A DNA stretch of 64,000 nt from Sphingomonas cremea (lineage in GTDB: Bacteria > Pseudomonadota > Alphaproteobacteria > Sphingomonadales > Sphingomonadaceae), in the NCBI RefSeq assembly GCF_021502585.1, contig NZ_JAKFGM010000002.1, forward strand, positions 62,001 to 126,000, read 5' to 3'. Both the position numbers and the translations under genes were made by a program. Positions 35,386 to 42,580 of the stretch are shown in pieces. The notes beneath the pieces were generated by a model. That model was not told the origin of the DNA. It was given only the letters and a program-made list of their open reading frames with translations, and did not search any database. Each line of letters begins with the position of its first letter. Position 1 is the stretch's first letter.

Positions 35386-36393
35386 ATGGCCACGCTCAGC
35401 GAAAAATTGTTTGAACGCAACCAGCAGGACGAAGTGCAGCCGGCCGCCGCCTACGAGGTGCCGATGATCCGGACCCTGATGAACCGATCCGATTGGCTTA
35501 CCCTGATTGCCCTGGCGTTGATCTGGGGCGCGGCGTTCCTGTTCATCAGCGTCGCGGTGCACGAGGTTGCGCCGTTGACCTATGTTTGGCTGCGGCTGAC
35601 CACGGCCGCGGCGGCAATGTGGCTGTTCCTTTGGTGGCGCGGGGAGTCGGCGGGCCTTCCGCGACAGGTATGGGGATCGATCCTCGTGCTTGCACTCTTC
35701 AACAACGCGATCCCTTTCGTTCTTTTCGGCTGGGGCCAGACGCACATCGCCAGCGGCCTGGCCGCCATTCTCAATGCAACGACGCCGATCTGGGGCGTGG
35801 TTGTCGCCCATCTGTTTACCCAGGATGAAAAACTGAGCGGTCGCAAGCTGGCCGGTGTCGTGCTCGGCTTTGCCGGCGTGACCGTGATGATCGGACCTGC
35901 CCTGCTCGGCTCGCTCGGCAGCAATGTGCTGGCCCAGCTCGCCTGCGTCGCCGCGGCGCTCTGCTACGCGTTCGCCGGGGTCTGGGCTCGCCGCTATCGC
36001 GGGATGGGACTTTCGCCCGTCTCGGTGACCACCGGGCAGTTGACGGCCGGTGCGCTGGTCATGCTGCCGCTGGCATTGCTGGTCGATCGGCCCTGGCTCG
36101 AGGCGCTGCCGTCGCTGAAGGCGGTCGGCGCGATCGCCGCGCTGGCCGTGGTCTGCAGTGCCTTCGCCTATATCCTTTACTTCCGGCTGATCGATCGGGC
36201 CGGCGCAACCAATGCCTTGCTGGTTACGCTGCTGGTCCCGCCGGTGGCGATCTTCCTTGGATCACTGGTGCTACACGAGGTTATCGAGCCGCGCGACTTC
36301 GCGGGACTGGCCCTGATTGCCCTCGGTCTGGCGGCGATCGACGGCCGGCTGATCAAAGCCCTTTCGATTGGTCCAGCTCGGCAAGCAGCGTAG
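35386..36393 (+). CDS. EamA/DMT-family transporter
   Basis: The 335-residue protein has a hydrophilic N-terminus of about 35 residues, then about ten membrane segments arranged as two EamA repeats, such as LTLIALALIWGAAFLFISVAV and QLACVAAALCYAFAGVWARR. The repeats end with the family's NALLVTLLVPPVAIFLGSLVLHE. It probably exports a metabolite or amino acid; the substrate is unknown. AGGAG lies seven bases before the ATG at 35386. Its last 41 bases overlap the convergent TlpA-like gene. Confidence 0.9.
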   Translation: MATLSEKLFERNQQDEVQPAAAYEVPMIRTLMNRSDWLTLIALALIWGAAFLFISVAVHEVAPLTYVWLRLTTAAAAMWLFLWWRGESAGLPRQVWGSILVLALFNNAIPFVLFGWGQTHIASGLAAILNATTPIWGVVVAHLFTQDEKLSGRKLAGVVLGFAGVTVMIGPALLGSLGSNVLAQLACVAAALCYAFAGVWARRYRGMGLSPVSVTTGQLTAGALVMLPLALLVDRPWLEALPSLKAVGAIAALAVVCSAFAYILYFRLIDRAGATNALLVTLLVPPVAIFLGSLVLHEVIEPRDFAGLALIALGLAAIDGRLIKALSIGPARQAA

Positions 36394-36916
36394 CTGCTTC
36401 CTTGCTGGTCCAGTCGAGGTCGCCAACATAACGCCATAGCTCTCGCCCCTCGGCGTCATAGAGGATGGTGGTCGGCATGATCTGGACTTTCAGTGCGTCG
36501 GTCAGCTTCATGTCCGGGTCGTGGTAGGCGGCGAAACGACCGATATCGCGCTCGGCAAGGAAGGCCTCGACCGATCCTTGCTCGCCCTGGTCCTGGCTGA
36601 CGGCGATGACACCCAGCTTCCCTTCATCGGCCTGCGCTGACTCCAACTGCTGAAGTGTCGGCAATTCCTTGATGCATGGCGCGCACCAACTGGCCCAAAG
36701 GTTGACCAGTACCGGCGTCCCCCTGAATTTCGATAGGTCGAAGTCGCCGCCATCGGGATTCTTGAACTTGACCGAGGGTGCAATCTCCCCCTTGTGACCG
36801 AGGTCGAGGCCCTTGCCCGACTGCTCTTCGGCGACAGGCGCTTGAGGCGCTTCGGCCTTTTGCCTATCGCAACCGGCGAGCGTCAGCGCGAACAGGAGAC
36901 AGACGATAAGCCGCAC
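36353..36916 (-). CDS. TlpA/thioredoxin-family lipoprotein
   Basis: The 187-residue protein has a lipoprotein signal ([20 protein letters not shown] lipobox) and a thioredoxin fold with catalytic [13 protein letters not shown] (CxxC near residue 75) and a cis-proline in [10 protein letters not shown]. It is a periplasm-facing TlpA/ResA-type thiol reductase. I took the GTG at 36916, which has GGAG seven bases upstream and gives a clean signal; the frame remains open into argH. Only 16 bases separate its start from the argH start on the opposite strand. Its end overlaps the transporter gene by 41 bases. Confidence 0.88.
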   Translation of the reverse strand: MRLIVCLLFALTLAGCDRQKAEAPQAPVAEEQSGKGLDLGHKGEIAPSVKFKNPDGGDFDLSKFRGTPVLVNLWASWCAPCIKELPTLQQLESAQADEGKLGVIAVSQDQGEQGSVEAFLAERDIGRFAAYHDPDMKLTDALKVQIMPTTILYDAEGRELWRYVGDLDWTSKEAATLLAELDQSKGL

Positions 36917-36932
36917 GGGCAACTCCAATACA

Positions 36933-38315
36933 ATGTGGGGCGGGCGCTTCGGTGGCGGCCCGGCCGCGGTGATGCGCGAGATAAATGCCTCTATCTCGGT
37001 CGACAAGCGATTATGGCGCGAGGACATCGCCGCCAGCCGCGCCCATGCCGCGATGCTTGCCATGCAGGGCATCCTTTCCGTCGAAGACGCCAAGGCAATC
37101 GACGAGGGATTGCTGCAAGTCGCCGCGGAGATCGAGGCGGGCCAGCTTCAGGAAGACCTGGCGCTTGAAGACATCCACATGCATGTCGAGCACCGCCTGT
37201 CCCAGCTGATCGGCGACGCAGCGGGCCGGCTTCACACGGCCAGGTCGCGCAACGACCAGGTTGCGACCGATTTCAAGCTGTTCGTCCGCCGCGCGATCGA
37301 CGAGGCCGTCCTTGGGCTGGACGCGCTTGAGAGCGTACTTATCGCAAGGGCCGAAGAGCATGCCGGCGATGTAATGCCCGGTTTCACTCACCTGCAATCG
37401 GGCCAGCCAGTGACGCTTGGCCATCATTTAATGGCCTATCGCGAAATGATTGCCCGCGACCGCAGTCGTTTCGTCGATGCGCGAGCGCGGATGAATGAAT
37501 CACCGCTGGGCAGCGCGGCGCTGGCCGGCACCGGATTCAATCTCGACCGCGCTTCGACTGCCGGGGCTCTCGGCTTCGATCGGCCAAACGCCAATAGCAT
37601 CGACGGGGTCAGCGACCGCGATTTCGCGGTCGACTATCTCCATGCCGCCGCGCTGTGCTCGGTGCATTTGTCACGGCTGGCCGAGGAGATCGTCCTTTGG
37701 GCTTCTCAGCCCTTCGGCTTCGTCAAGCTGCCCGATGCCTGGTCGACCGGATCGTCGATCATGCCCAACAAGCGCAATCCCGACGCGGCCGAGCTGGTTC
37801 GTGGTCATTCGGCCCGTATCATCGGCGACCTGGTCGCGATTTTGGTACTGCTGAAGGGCCTGCCGCTGGCCTACGCCAAGGATTTGCAGGACGACAAGCC
37901 GCCGCTGTTCGACGCGCACGACCTACTGGAGCTAAGCCTCGCGGCCATGGCCGGAATGATTTCCGACCTGGAGTTCGTGCCGGAGCGGATGCGCGCGGTC
38001 GCTGCCGCCGGCCACGCCACCGCCACCGACCTCGCCGACTGGCTGGTAAGCGAAGCCGATGTTCCGTTCCGCGAAGCGCACCATATTTCCGGCCGTGCGG
38101 TTGCCGCTGCCGAAGCGGCGGGTAAGGCACTAGATGAGCTGACGCTGGAAGAGTTTCGCGCCGTCGACCCGAGGATCGATGAACGCGCCTTGCCCCGCCT
38201 CTCGGTCGAGGCATCCGCTGCCGCGCGCCGTTCCGCTGGCGGGACCGCGCCGGAGCGGGTACGAGAGGCAATCGCCGCGGCGCGTGCCCAAATCGCCGCG
38301 CGGGAGGGGAAATGA
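36933..38315 (+). CDS. argH: Argininosuccinate lyase
   Basis: ArgH (460 residues) splits argininosuccinate into arginine and fumarate, the last step of arginine biosynthesis. The start [32 protein letters not shown] is typical. The superfamily signature [21 protein letters not shown] (about residue 275) carries the catalytic serine, and [18 protein letters not shown] and [17 protein letters not shown] are also diagnostic. It diverges from the TlpA-like gene with 16 bases between start codons. The downstream lipoprotein overlaps by four bases. argG lies at 52.8-54.0 kb. Confidence 0.96.
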   Translation: MWGGRFGGGPAAVMREINASISVDKRLWREDIAASRAHAAMLAMQGILSVEDAKAIDEGLLQVAAEIEAGQLQEDLALEDIHMHVEHRLSQLIGDAAGRLHTARSRNDQVATDFKLFVRRAIDEAVLGLDALESVLIARAEEHAGDVMPGFTHLQSGQPVTLGHHLMAYREMIARDRSRFVDARARMNESPLGSAALAGTGFNLDRASTAGALGFDRPNANSIDGVSDRDFAVDYLHAAALCSVHLSRLAEEIVLWASQPFGFVKLPDAWSTGSSIMPNKRNPDAAELVRGHSARIIGDLVAILVLLKGLPLAYAKDLQDDKPPLFDAHDLLELSLAAMAGMISDLEFVPERMRAVAAAGHATATDLADWLVSEADVPFREAHHISGRAVAAAEAAGKALDELTLEEFRAVDPRIDERALPRLSVEASAAARRSAGGTAPERVREAIAAARAQIAAREGK

Positions 38316-38641
38316 CCAACCGCCTGCCTCTAATTGTCGTGGTCCTGCTTCTCGCGGCATGCGGGCGGACGGCGGAACTCGCACCGCCGGCCGGCAAAGC
38401 CCTGCCGCAAAAGCCCGCGCTCGCCAGTCAGCCGCTGACTGCCGAGCAACTGCTTGAGCTGCCCCCGCAGGCCGATCCGGACCGGGTCGATGAACTCAAC
38501 AAGAAGGGCGCCGCCCGCCAGTCGGACCGTTTCGACATGCCTCCGCCCGACGGCGTTGCCGCGCCTCCGCCCGTGGGCTCGCAGCAGCCTTCGACCCCCA
38601 GCACGACCGGCCCCGACAATCAGGACGAACCGCGCCGATGA
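38312..38641 (+). CDS. Small proline-rich lipoprotein, LptM (YifL)-like
   Basis: The 109-residue protein has a lipoprotein signal ([22 protein letters not shown]) and a low-complexity Pro/Gln-rich body. A short lipoprotein following argH is common in alphaproteobacteria and corresponds to LptM, which assists the LptDE transport complex. The sequence after the cysteine ([18 protein letters not shown]) only loosely fits the LptM pattern, so the link is mainly positional. Usually lysA follows; here galU does. It overlaps argH and galU by four bases each. Confidence 0.7.
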   Translation: MTNRLPLIVVVLLLAACGRTAELAPPAGKALPQKPALASQPLTAEQLLELPPQADPDRVDELNKKGAARQSDRFDMPPPDGVAAPPPVGSQQPSTPSTTGPDNQDEPRR

Positions 38642-39501
38642 ACCCTAAGCCCGTTCGAAAGGCGATCTTCCCGGTTGCGGGGCTCGGCACACGCCTTCTT
38701 CCCGCGACAAAGACGATGCCCAAGGAAATGCTGACGGTCGTCGACCGGCCGCTGATCCAATATGCGGTGGACGAGGCGCGGGAAGCCGGGATCGAGCAGA
38801 TGATCTTCGTTACCGGCCGCGGCAAGTCGAGCCTGGTCGACTATTTCGATATGGGCTTTGAGCTGGAAGCGACGATGGAGCGCGCCGGCAAGAGCCTGGA
38901 TGCACTTGCTTCCTCCCGCACCGATTTCGGCGAGATTGTTTCGGTCCGCCAGCAGCAACCCCTGGGCCTGGGCCATGCGGTGTGGTGCGCCCGCCATATC
39001 GTCGGCGACGAACCATTTGCGGTGCTGCTTCCGGACGACCTGATGGTCGGCAAGCCGGGGGCCTTGAAGCAGATGGTCGATGCCTATGCCGAACTGGGCG
39101 GCAATATCCTCTGCGCCCAGGAGGTTCCGGCCGACAAGACCGGCAGCTACGGCATCATCACGCCCGGGGGGAGCAAAGGTGCGGCCACCGAAGTCCGTGG
39201 ACTGGTCGAAAAGCCCCGCCCCGAAGCGGCGCCGTCCCGCCTCGGCGTCGTCGGCCGCTACATTCTCCAGCCCGAACTGATGGCCATTCTCGGTAAGGGC
39301 GAGAAGGGCGCTGGGGGTGAGATTCAACTGACCGACGGCATGGCCCAGCTTATCGGCCAGCAGCCGTTCCATGCACTGACGGTCGATGCGGTCCGCTACG
39401 ATTGCGGCGACAAGGCCGGCTATGTGATCGCCAATTTGGCCATCGCCTTGGAACGCGACGAGCTTCGGCCGGCGATCGAGGAATTTCTCGAACGGCGTTA
39501 G
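38638..39501 (+). CDS. galU: UTP-glucose-1-phosphate uridylyltransferase
   Basis: GalU (287 residues) makes UDP-glucose for surface polysaccharides. The N-terminal nucleotide-binding motif is KAIFPVAGLGTRLLPATKTMPKEML, followed by RPLIQYAVDEAREAGIEQMIFVTGRGK, the LLPDDLM metal region and GSYGIITPGG. Length matches the family. With galE at 56.1 kb it provides UDP-glucose and UDP-galactose, possibly for the glycosyltransferase groups further right. Its stop shares four bases with the convergent regulator gene (TTAG). Confidence 0.96.
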   Translation: MNPKPVRKAIFPVAGLGTRLLPATKTMPKEMLTVVDRPLIQYAVDEAREAGIEQMIFVTGRGKSSLVDYFDMGFELEATMERAGKSLDALASSRTDFGEIVSVRQQQPLGLGHAVWCARHIVGDEPFAVLLPDDLMVGKPGALKQMVDAYAELGGNILCAQEVPADKTGSYGIITPGGSKGAATEVRGLVEKPRPEAAPSRLGVVGRYILQPELMAILGKGEKGAGGEIQLTDGMAQLIGQQPFHALTVDAVRYDCGDKAGYVIANLAIALERDELRPAIEEFLERR

Positions 39502-40052
39502 GAGCGGGCGACCAAGCTCTGCAAGCGGAGCCGTTCCGCCTCGCTTGCCTCCAGCGCAACCTTGATTTCGCCCAGCTCGATCGCTCGGCTGATGACCCGG
39601 GCATCAAGCGCGGCATTGTCGTTCTTCAGTTCCTTGACCGATCGGGCGCGGGCAATTCGGCGGGCGATGCGCGCCGCGAGGACCTCGAAATGAAATGGCT
39701 TTGCGACCACATCGTCCGCCCCGGACGTAAAGCCGTCGACCGCGCCCGAACTATCGCTCCTGCCCGTGATCAGGATGACGGGCGTATCCTTGAGCATCGT
39801 GTCATCGCGGATCCGGCGGGTAAGCTCGACTCCGCTAACTGGAGCCATCCGAAGCTCGGCGAGGACGAGGTCGACCGGCACCCTGATCATTTCAGCCGTT
39901 GCATTTCCGGCGCTCTCGCAGGCGATGATCCGATAGCCGAGCTCTCCAAGCCGCTTGGCGAGTACGCCGAGCGCGCTGCGGTTCGGTTCGACGATCAGCA
40001 GGCGTGCGGCGCCGGTGCCGTGATTGGAAGGCGGAGCTTGCTCGATTTGCAT
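39498..40052 (-). CDS. Degenerate response-regulator receiver protein (phosphoacceptor Asp replaced by Glu)
   Basis: The 184-residue protein is one receiver domain (about residues 15-135) plus a helical C-terminal segment (LKNDNAALDARVISRAIELGEIKVALEASEAERLRLQSL), probably a coiled coil; there is no DNA-binding domain. The phosphoacceptor position is Glu66 in DLVLAELRM, and the acidic pair is Glu22-Pro23 (LLIVEPNRS) instead of two acidic residues. Thr96 and Lys118 (VAKPFH) are kept. It is thus likely unable to be phosphorylated normally and may be permanently active or act as a binding partner. No histidine kinase adjoins. Confidence 0.85.
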   Translation of the reverse strand: MQIEQAPPSNHGTGAARLLIVEPNRSALGVLAKRLGELGYRIIACESAGNATAEMIRVPVDLVLAELRMAPVSGVELTRRIRDDTMLKDTPVILITGRSDSSGAVDGFTSGADDVVAKPFHFEVLAARIARRIARARSVKELKNDNAALDARVISRAIELGEIKVALEASEAERLRLQSLVARS

Positions 40053-40093
40053 GCCGCGACGCTACGCCAGAATGGTTAACGGGCAGTTAGGCA

Positions 40094-40660
40094 TCAAGGC
40101 TCGAGCTCGACATCCCAGTAGAGATAATCGCGCCAGCTTTGGTGAAGATAGTTGGGCGGAAAGCTCTTGCCATGATCCTGCAGTTGCCAGCTTGTGGGCC
40201 GGATCGGCTCCCGCTCGATATGCATCTTCGCCTCGCGCGGTGTGCGTCCGCCCTTCTTTAGGTTGCAAGGCGCGCAGGCGGTCGCGACATTTTCCCAGCT
40301 CGTCCGCCCGCCTTGCGCGCGCGGCACGACATGGTCGAAAGTCAATTCCCGGTGACTGCCGCAATAGACGCAGCGGAAGCGGTCGCGGAGGAACAGGTTG
40401 AACCGGGTGAAGGCAGGATATTCATTGGGCCGAACGAACTGCCGAAGCGCGATAACGGACGGCAATTTCAATGATGCGGAGGGGCTGTGCACTTCCCGGT
40501 CATAATGGGCAACGACATCGACCCGTTCCAGGAACATCGCCTTGACCGCGGTCTGCCATGGCCAGAGCGACAGTGGATAGTAGCTCAGCGGGGTATAGTC
40601 GGCATTGAGCACCAGCGCTGGACAGCTGTCCGGATGGCGAAGCAGGTCAGGATGGTACAC
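40094..40660 (-). CDS. HNH endonuclease family protein
   Basis: The 188-residue protein has a C-terminal HNH domain: CVYCGSHRELTFDHVVPRAQGGRTSWENVATACAPCNLKKGGRTP. Two CxxC pairs bind a structural zinc, His of FDHVVP and Asn of WENVATAC form the active site. The N-terminus (PALVLNADYTPLSYYPLSLWPWQTAVKAMFLERVDV) is conserved in this widespread family. These stand-alone HNH proteins are common in chromosomes and have no known target. It is isolated from its neighbours, with a 7-bp inverted repeat 18 bases upstream. Confidence 0.9.
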   Translation of the reverse strand: MYHPDLLRHPDSCPALVLNADYTPLSYYPLSLWPWQTAVKAMFLERVDVVAHYDREVHSPSASLKLPSVIALRQFVRPNEYPAFTRFNLFLRDRFRCVYCGSHRELTFDHVVPRAQGGRTSWENVATACAPCNLKKGGRTPREAKMHIEREPIRPTSWQLQDHGKSFPPNYLHQSWRDYLYWDVELEP

Positions 40661-40678
40661 GGCGCAATTTTCTCCGTA

Positions 40679-40699
40679 CGTTCGTCCAGCTTACGAACG
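40679..40699. promoter_or_regulatory. Inverted repeat just upstream of the HNH gene
   Basis: CGTTCGT (40679-40685) and ACGAACG (40693-40699) form a perfect 7-bp inverted repeat with a 7-base spacer, 18 bases before the HNH start on the minus strand. It may be an operator or an mRNA hairpin. It does not fit the alphaproteobacterial LexA site (GTTC-N7-GTTC). Confidence 0.3.
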
Positions 40700-40887
40700 C
40701 CGCGCCTCCGGCCTGTCGCACTATCCCGTCGCTTGCCAGGCGGCGGGACCTTGGCGGGAGACCGGCGGCCAAAGCCCGTCTTTCCGTCTGCGACCCCGGA
40801 TGCCAACCCGAGGTGACGATGGCATGACACCACAAGTGGCGAATCATCGTCAAGAGTCACCGCGTTCGCCTTGGCATGGAGTGAGTC

Positions 40888-41736
40888 CTGAAGGTCACAC
40901 GTTTCGCCCCCTCGCCCTCTGGACGGCTTCATCTTGGCCACGCCTTTTCGGCGGTGCTTGGCCATGCCCATGCCCGGGCCAGCCAGGGCAAATTCCTGCT
41001 TCGGATCGAGGATCTCGATCCAGGCCGCTGCCGGCCGGAGTTTGTCGACGGCATTTTCGAGGACCTGCAATGGCTGGGGCTAACCGTCGATGGGAAGCCA
41101 AAAGTCCAGTCTGAGCGGACCGAAATTTACCAACAGGCACTCGATCGGCTGAAGGCGGCCGGGCTGGTTTATGCCTGCTTTTGCACCCGAGCCGAAATCG
41201 CCCAGTCACTCACGGCGCCCCACGGCGATGCCGGCGGCGCCTATCCAGGCACCTGCCGCCCTTTGCCCGACGATCCGGAACGGCGGGCTTCAACGCCGCA
41301 CTGCTGGCGTCTCGACGCCGAACAGGCGCTGGCGATCGCGGGCCTGCCCCACTGGATGGAGGAAGACGGCAAGCGGTTCGAAAGCAAGCGAAGCGATTTC
41401 GGCGACGCCGTCCTCGCGCGCAAGGACGCGCCCTCATCCTATCATCTCGCCTGCGTGGTCGACGATGCCGATGCCGACGTCAGTTTGGTCGTGCGCGGTG
41501 AGGATTTGCGACCCTCGACGCCGACGCAAAGGCTGCTGCAACGCCTGCTGGCACTGCCCCAACCAACGTATCTCCACCATCCTCTTGTCACCCATGACGA
41601 CGGCCGCCGTCTTGCCAAGCGCGATCTCGCGCCGACGCTGGCGGCGATGCGTGCCGAAGGCGTCGATGGACGGTTACTTGCCGCCCAATTGCTGGAGGGC
41701 CAGCTGCCCCTAGGATTCCGCCTGTCGCAGGCCTAG
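40888..41736 (+). CDS. gluQ: Glutamyl-Q tRNA(Asp) synthetase, probable CUG start
   Basis: GluQ attaches glutamate to queuosine in tRNA-Asp. The 282-residue protein is a truncated class I synthetase without anticodon-binding domain. The ATP site opens in (M)KVTRFAPSPSGRLHLGHAFSAVLGHA, followed by KFLLRIEDLDPGR, the zinc-binding VYACFCTRAEI and YPGTC, and a KMSKS counterpart RRLAKRDLAP. Near the N-terminus the only plausible start is CTG at 40888: a stop (TGA) lies two codons earlier, and GGAG precedes CTG by six bases. The next GTG (40954) would remove the essential ATP motif. So the CUG start is well supported, though not proven. Confidence 0.9.
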   Translation: MKVTRFAPSPSGRLHLGHAFSAVLGHAHARASQGKFLLRIEDLDPGRCRPEFVDGIFEDLQWLGLTVDGKPKVQSERTEIYQQALDRLKAAGLVYACFCTRAEIAQSLTAPHGDAGGAYPGTCRPLPDDPERRASTPHCWRLDAEQALAIAGLPHWMEEDGKRFESKRSDFGDAVLARKDAPSSYHLACVVDDADADVSLVVRGEDLRPSTPTQRLLQRLLALPQPTYLHHPLVTHDDGRRLAKRDLAPTLAAMRAEGVDGRLLAAQLLEGQLPLGFRLSQA

Positions 41737-41748
41737 ATAAGTCGCATC

Positions 41749-41955
41749 ATGAACACATTTCTCTTCATCCTGCTGTTGGCCGCCATGGGTGCCGTCGTCT
41801 ACGTTCTGGTCCGCGGCGTGATCGCCATGGCCAACGGCAAGGACGTCACCGGCGAAGTCCAGCAGGGCTACATGCAAAAGCGCGTCCTCTATCAGGGCGT
41901 CGCGATCGTTATCGTGGTCCTCATCCTGGCCATGGCCGGCGGCGGCCGAGGCTAG
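41749..41955 (+). CDS. Two-helix (twin transmembrane/HIG1-like) membrane protein
   Basis: The 68-residue protein has two membrane helices, TFLFILLLAAMGAVVYVLVRGVIAM and VLYQGVAIVIVVLILAMAGG, joined by a polar loop (ANGKDVTGEVQQGYMQKR) containing the HIG1-like RxxYQG pattern (KRVLYQGVAI). Small HIG1 proteins are thought to associate with respiratory complexes. It is located before a cobalamin adenosyltransferase gene, a frequent order in alphaproteobacteria as I recall. No strong ribosome binding site is visible. Confidence 0.8.
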   Translation: MNTFLFILLLAAMGAVVYVLVRGVIAMANGKDVTGEVQQGYMQKRVLYQGVAIVIVVLILAMAGGGRG

Positions 41956-41959
41956 GCTT

Positions 41960-42532
41960 CTGGTAAAGCTCAATAAAATCTACACGCGCACCGGCGACGA
42001 CGGCAGTGCCGGGCTGGTCGACGGCAGCCGCGTGTCCAAATCCAGCGCCCGAATGGCCGCGATTGGTGAGGTCGACGAGGCCAATTCCGCCATCGGCGTC
42101 GCGATCGCAGCGCTCCCTGAAGACGACCTCGCCAACCGGCTGCGCCGAATCCAGAATGAAATGTTCGACCTGGGCGCCGACCTCGCCACTCCATTCGGCA
42201 CCGAATTCGAAGGACATGCTTTGCGCATCGTTCCGCGCCAAGTCGCCCGGCTGGAGGAGGAGATCGACGCGATGAACGCCGATCTCTCGCCCCTGACCAG
42301 CTTCATTCTGCCCGGCGGTTCGATGGCAGTATCGCTGCTCCACCTGGCTCGCGGCGTAGTCCGCCGGGCCGAGCGCGCTACGGTTGCCCTGAAGGAAGTG
42401 GAACGGGTCAATGAGCATGCGCTGGCCTACCTGAATCGCCTGTCCGACCATTTGTTCGTTGCCGCACGACTTTGGGCAGCGTCAGGGGGCGGCGATGTTT
42501 TGTGGCAGCCGGGAGCCACTCGCGAATCCTGA
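41960..42532 (+). CDS. PduO-type cob(I)alamin adenosyltransferase, probable CUG start
   Basis: The 190-residue enzyme transfers adenosyl from ATP to cob(I)alamin to make adenosylcobalamin. The N-terminal ATP site is (M)VKLNKIYTRTGDDGSAGLVDGSRVSKSSARM, and GEVDEANSAIG, QNEMFDLGADLATP and RAERATVAL..VNEHALAYLNRLSDHLFVAAR are typical of the PduO type. The start is placed at CTG (41960) because it yields exactly the common MVKLNKIYTRTGDDG beginning and GAGG/TAGG lies a few bases upstream. The next ordinary start, GTG at 42032, would delete the ATP-binding motif. It begins five bases after the previous stop. Confidence 0.92.
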   Translation: MVKLNKIYTRTGDDGSAGLVDGSRVSKSSARMAAIGEVDEANSAIGVAIAALPEDDLANRLRRIQNEMFDLGADLATPFGTEFEGHALRIVPRQVARLEEEIDAMNADLSPLTSFILPGGSMAVSLLHLARGVVRRAERATVALKEVERVNEHALAYLNRLSDHLFVAARLWAASGGGDVLWQPGATRES

Positions 42533-42558
42533 TTGAAACAGAACGGGCCCAGAACGGT

Positions 42559-42575
42559 TATAGTCCCCTAGGGGG
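42559..42575 (+). promoter_or_regulatory. Candidate promoter -10 and CCCCTAGGGG operator ahead of egtB
   Basis: TATAGT (42559-42564) resembles a -10 element and is followed by the perfect palindrome CCCCTAGGGG (42565-42574), six bases before the egtB ATG. The G-run also serves as ribosome binding site. CCCC-TA-GGGG cores are known in operators of the CsoR/RcnR/FrmR family. No such regulator is encoded nearby. A matching -35 is not obvious at standard spacing (TTGAAA at 42533 is 20 bases away), so this is tentative. Confidence 0.4.
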
Positions 42576-42580
42576 TTTGA

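Noticed and set aside
36917-37093. N-terminal extension of the TlpA-like protein up to 37093
   Set aside because: It would overlap argH on the other strand and place 59 unconserved residues before a perfect lipoprotein signal.
40679-40699. LexA-type SOS box before the HNH gene
   Set aside because: The arms form CGTTCGT-N7-ACGAACG, not the direct GTTC-N7-GTTC of alphaproteobacterial LexA sites.
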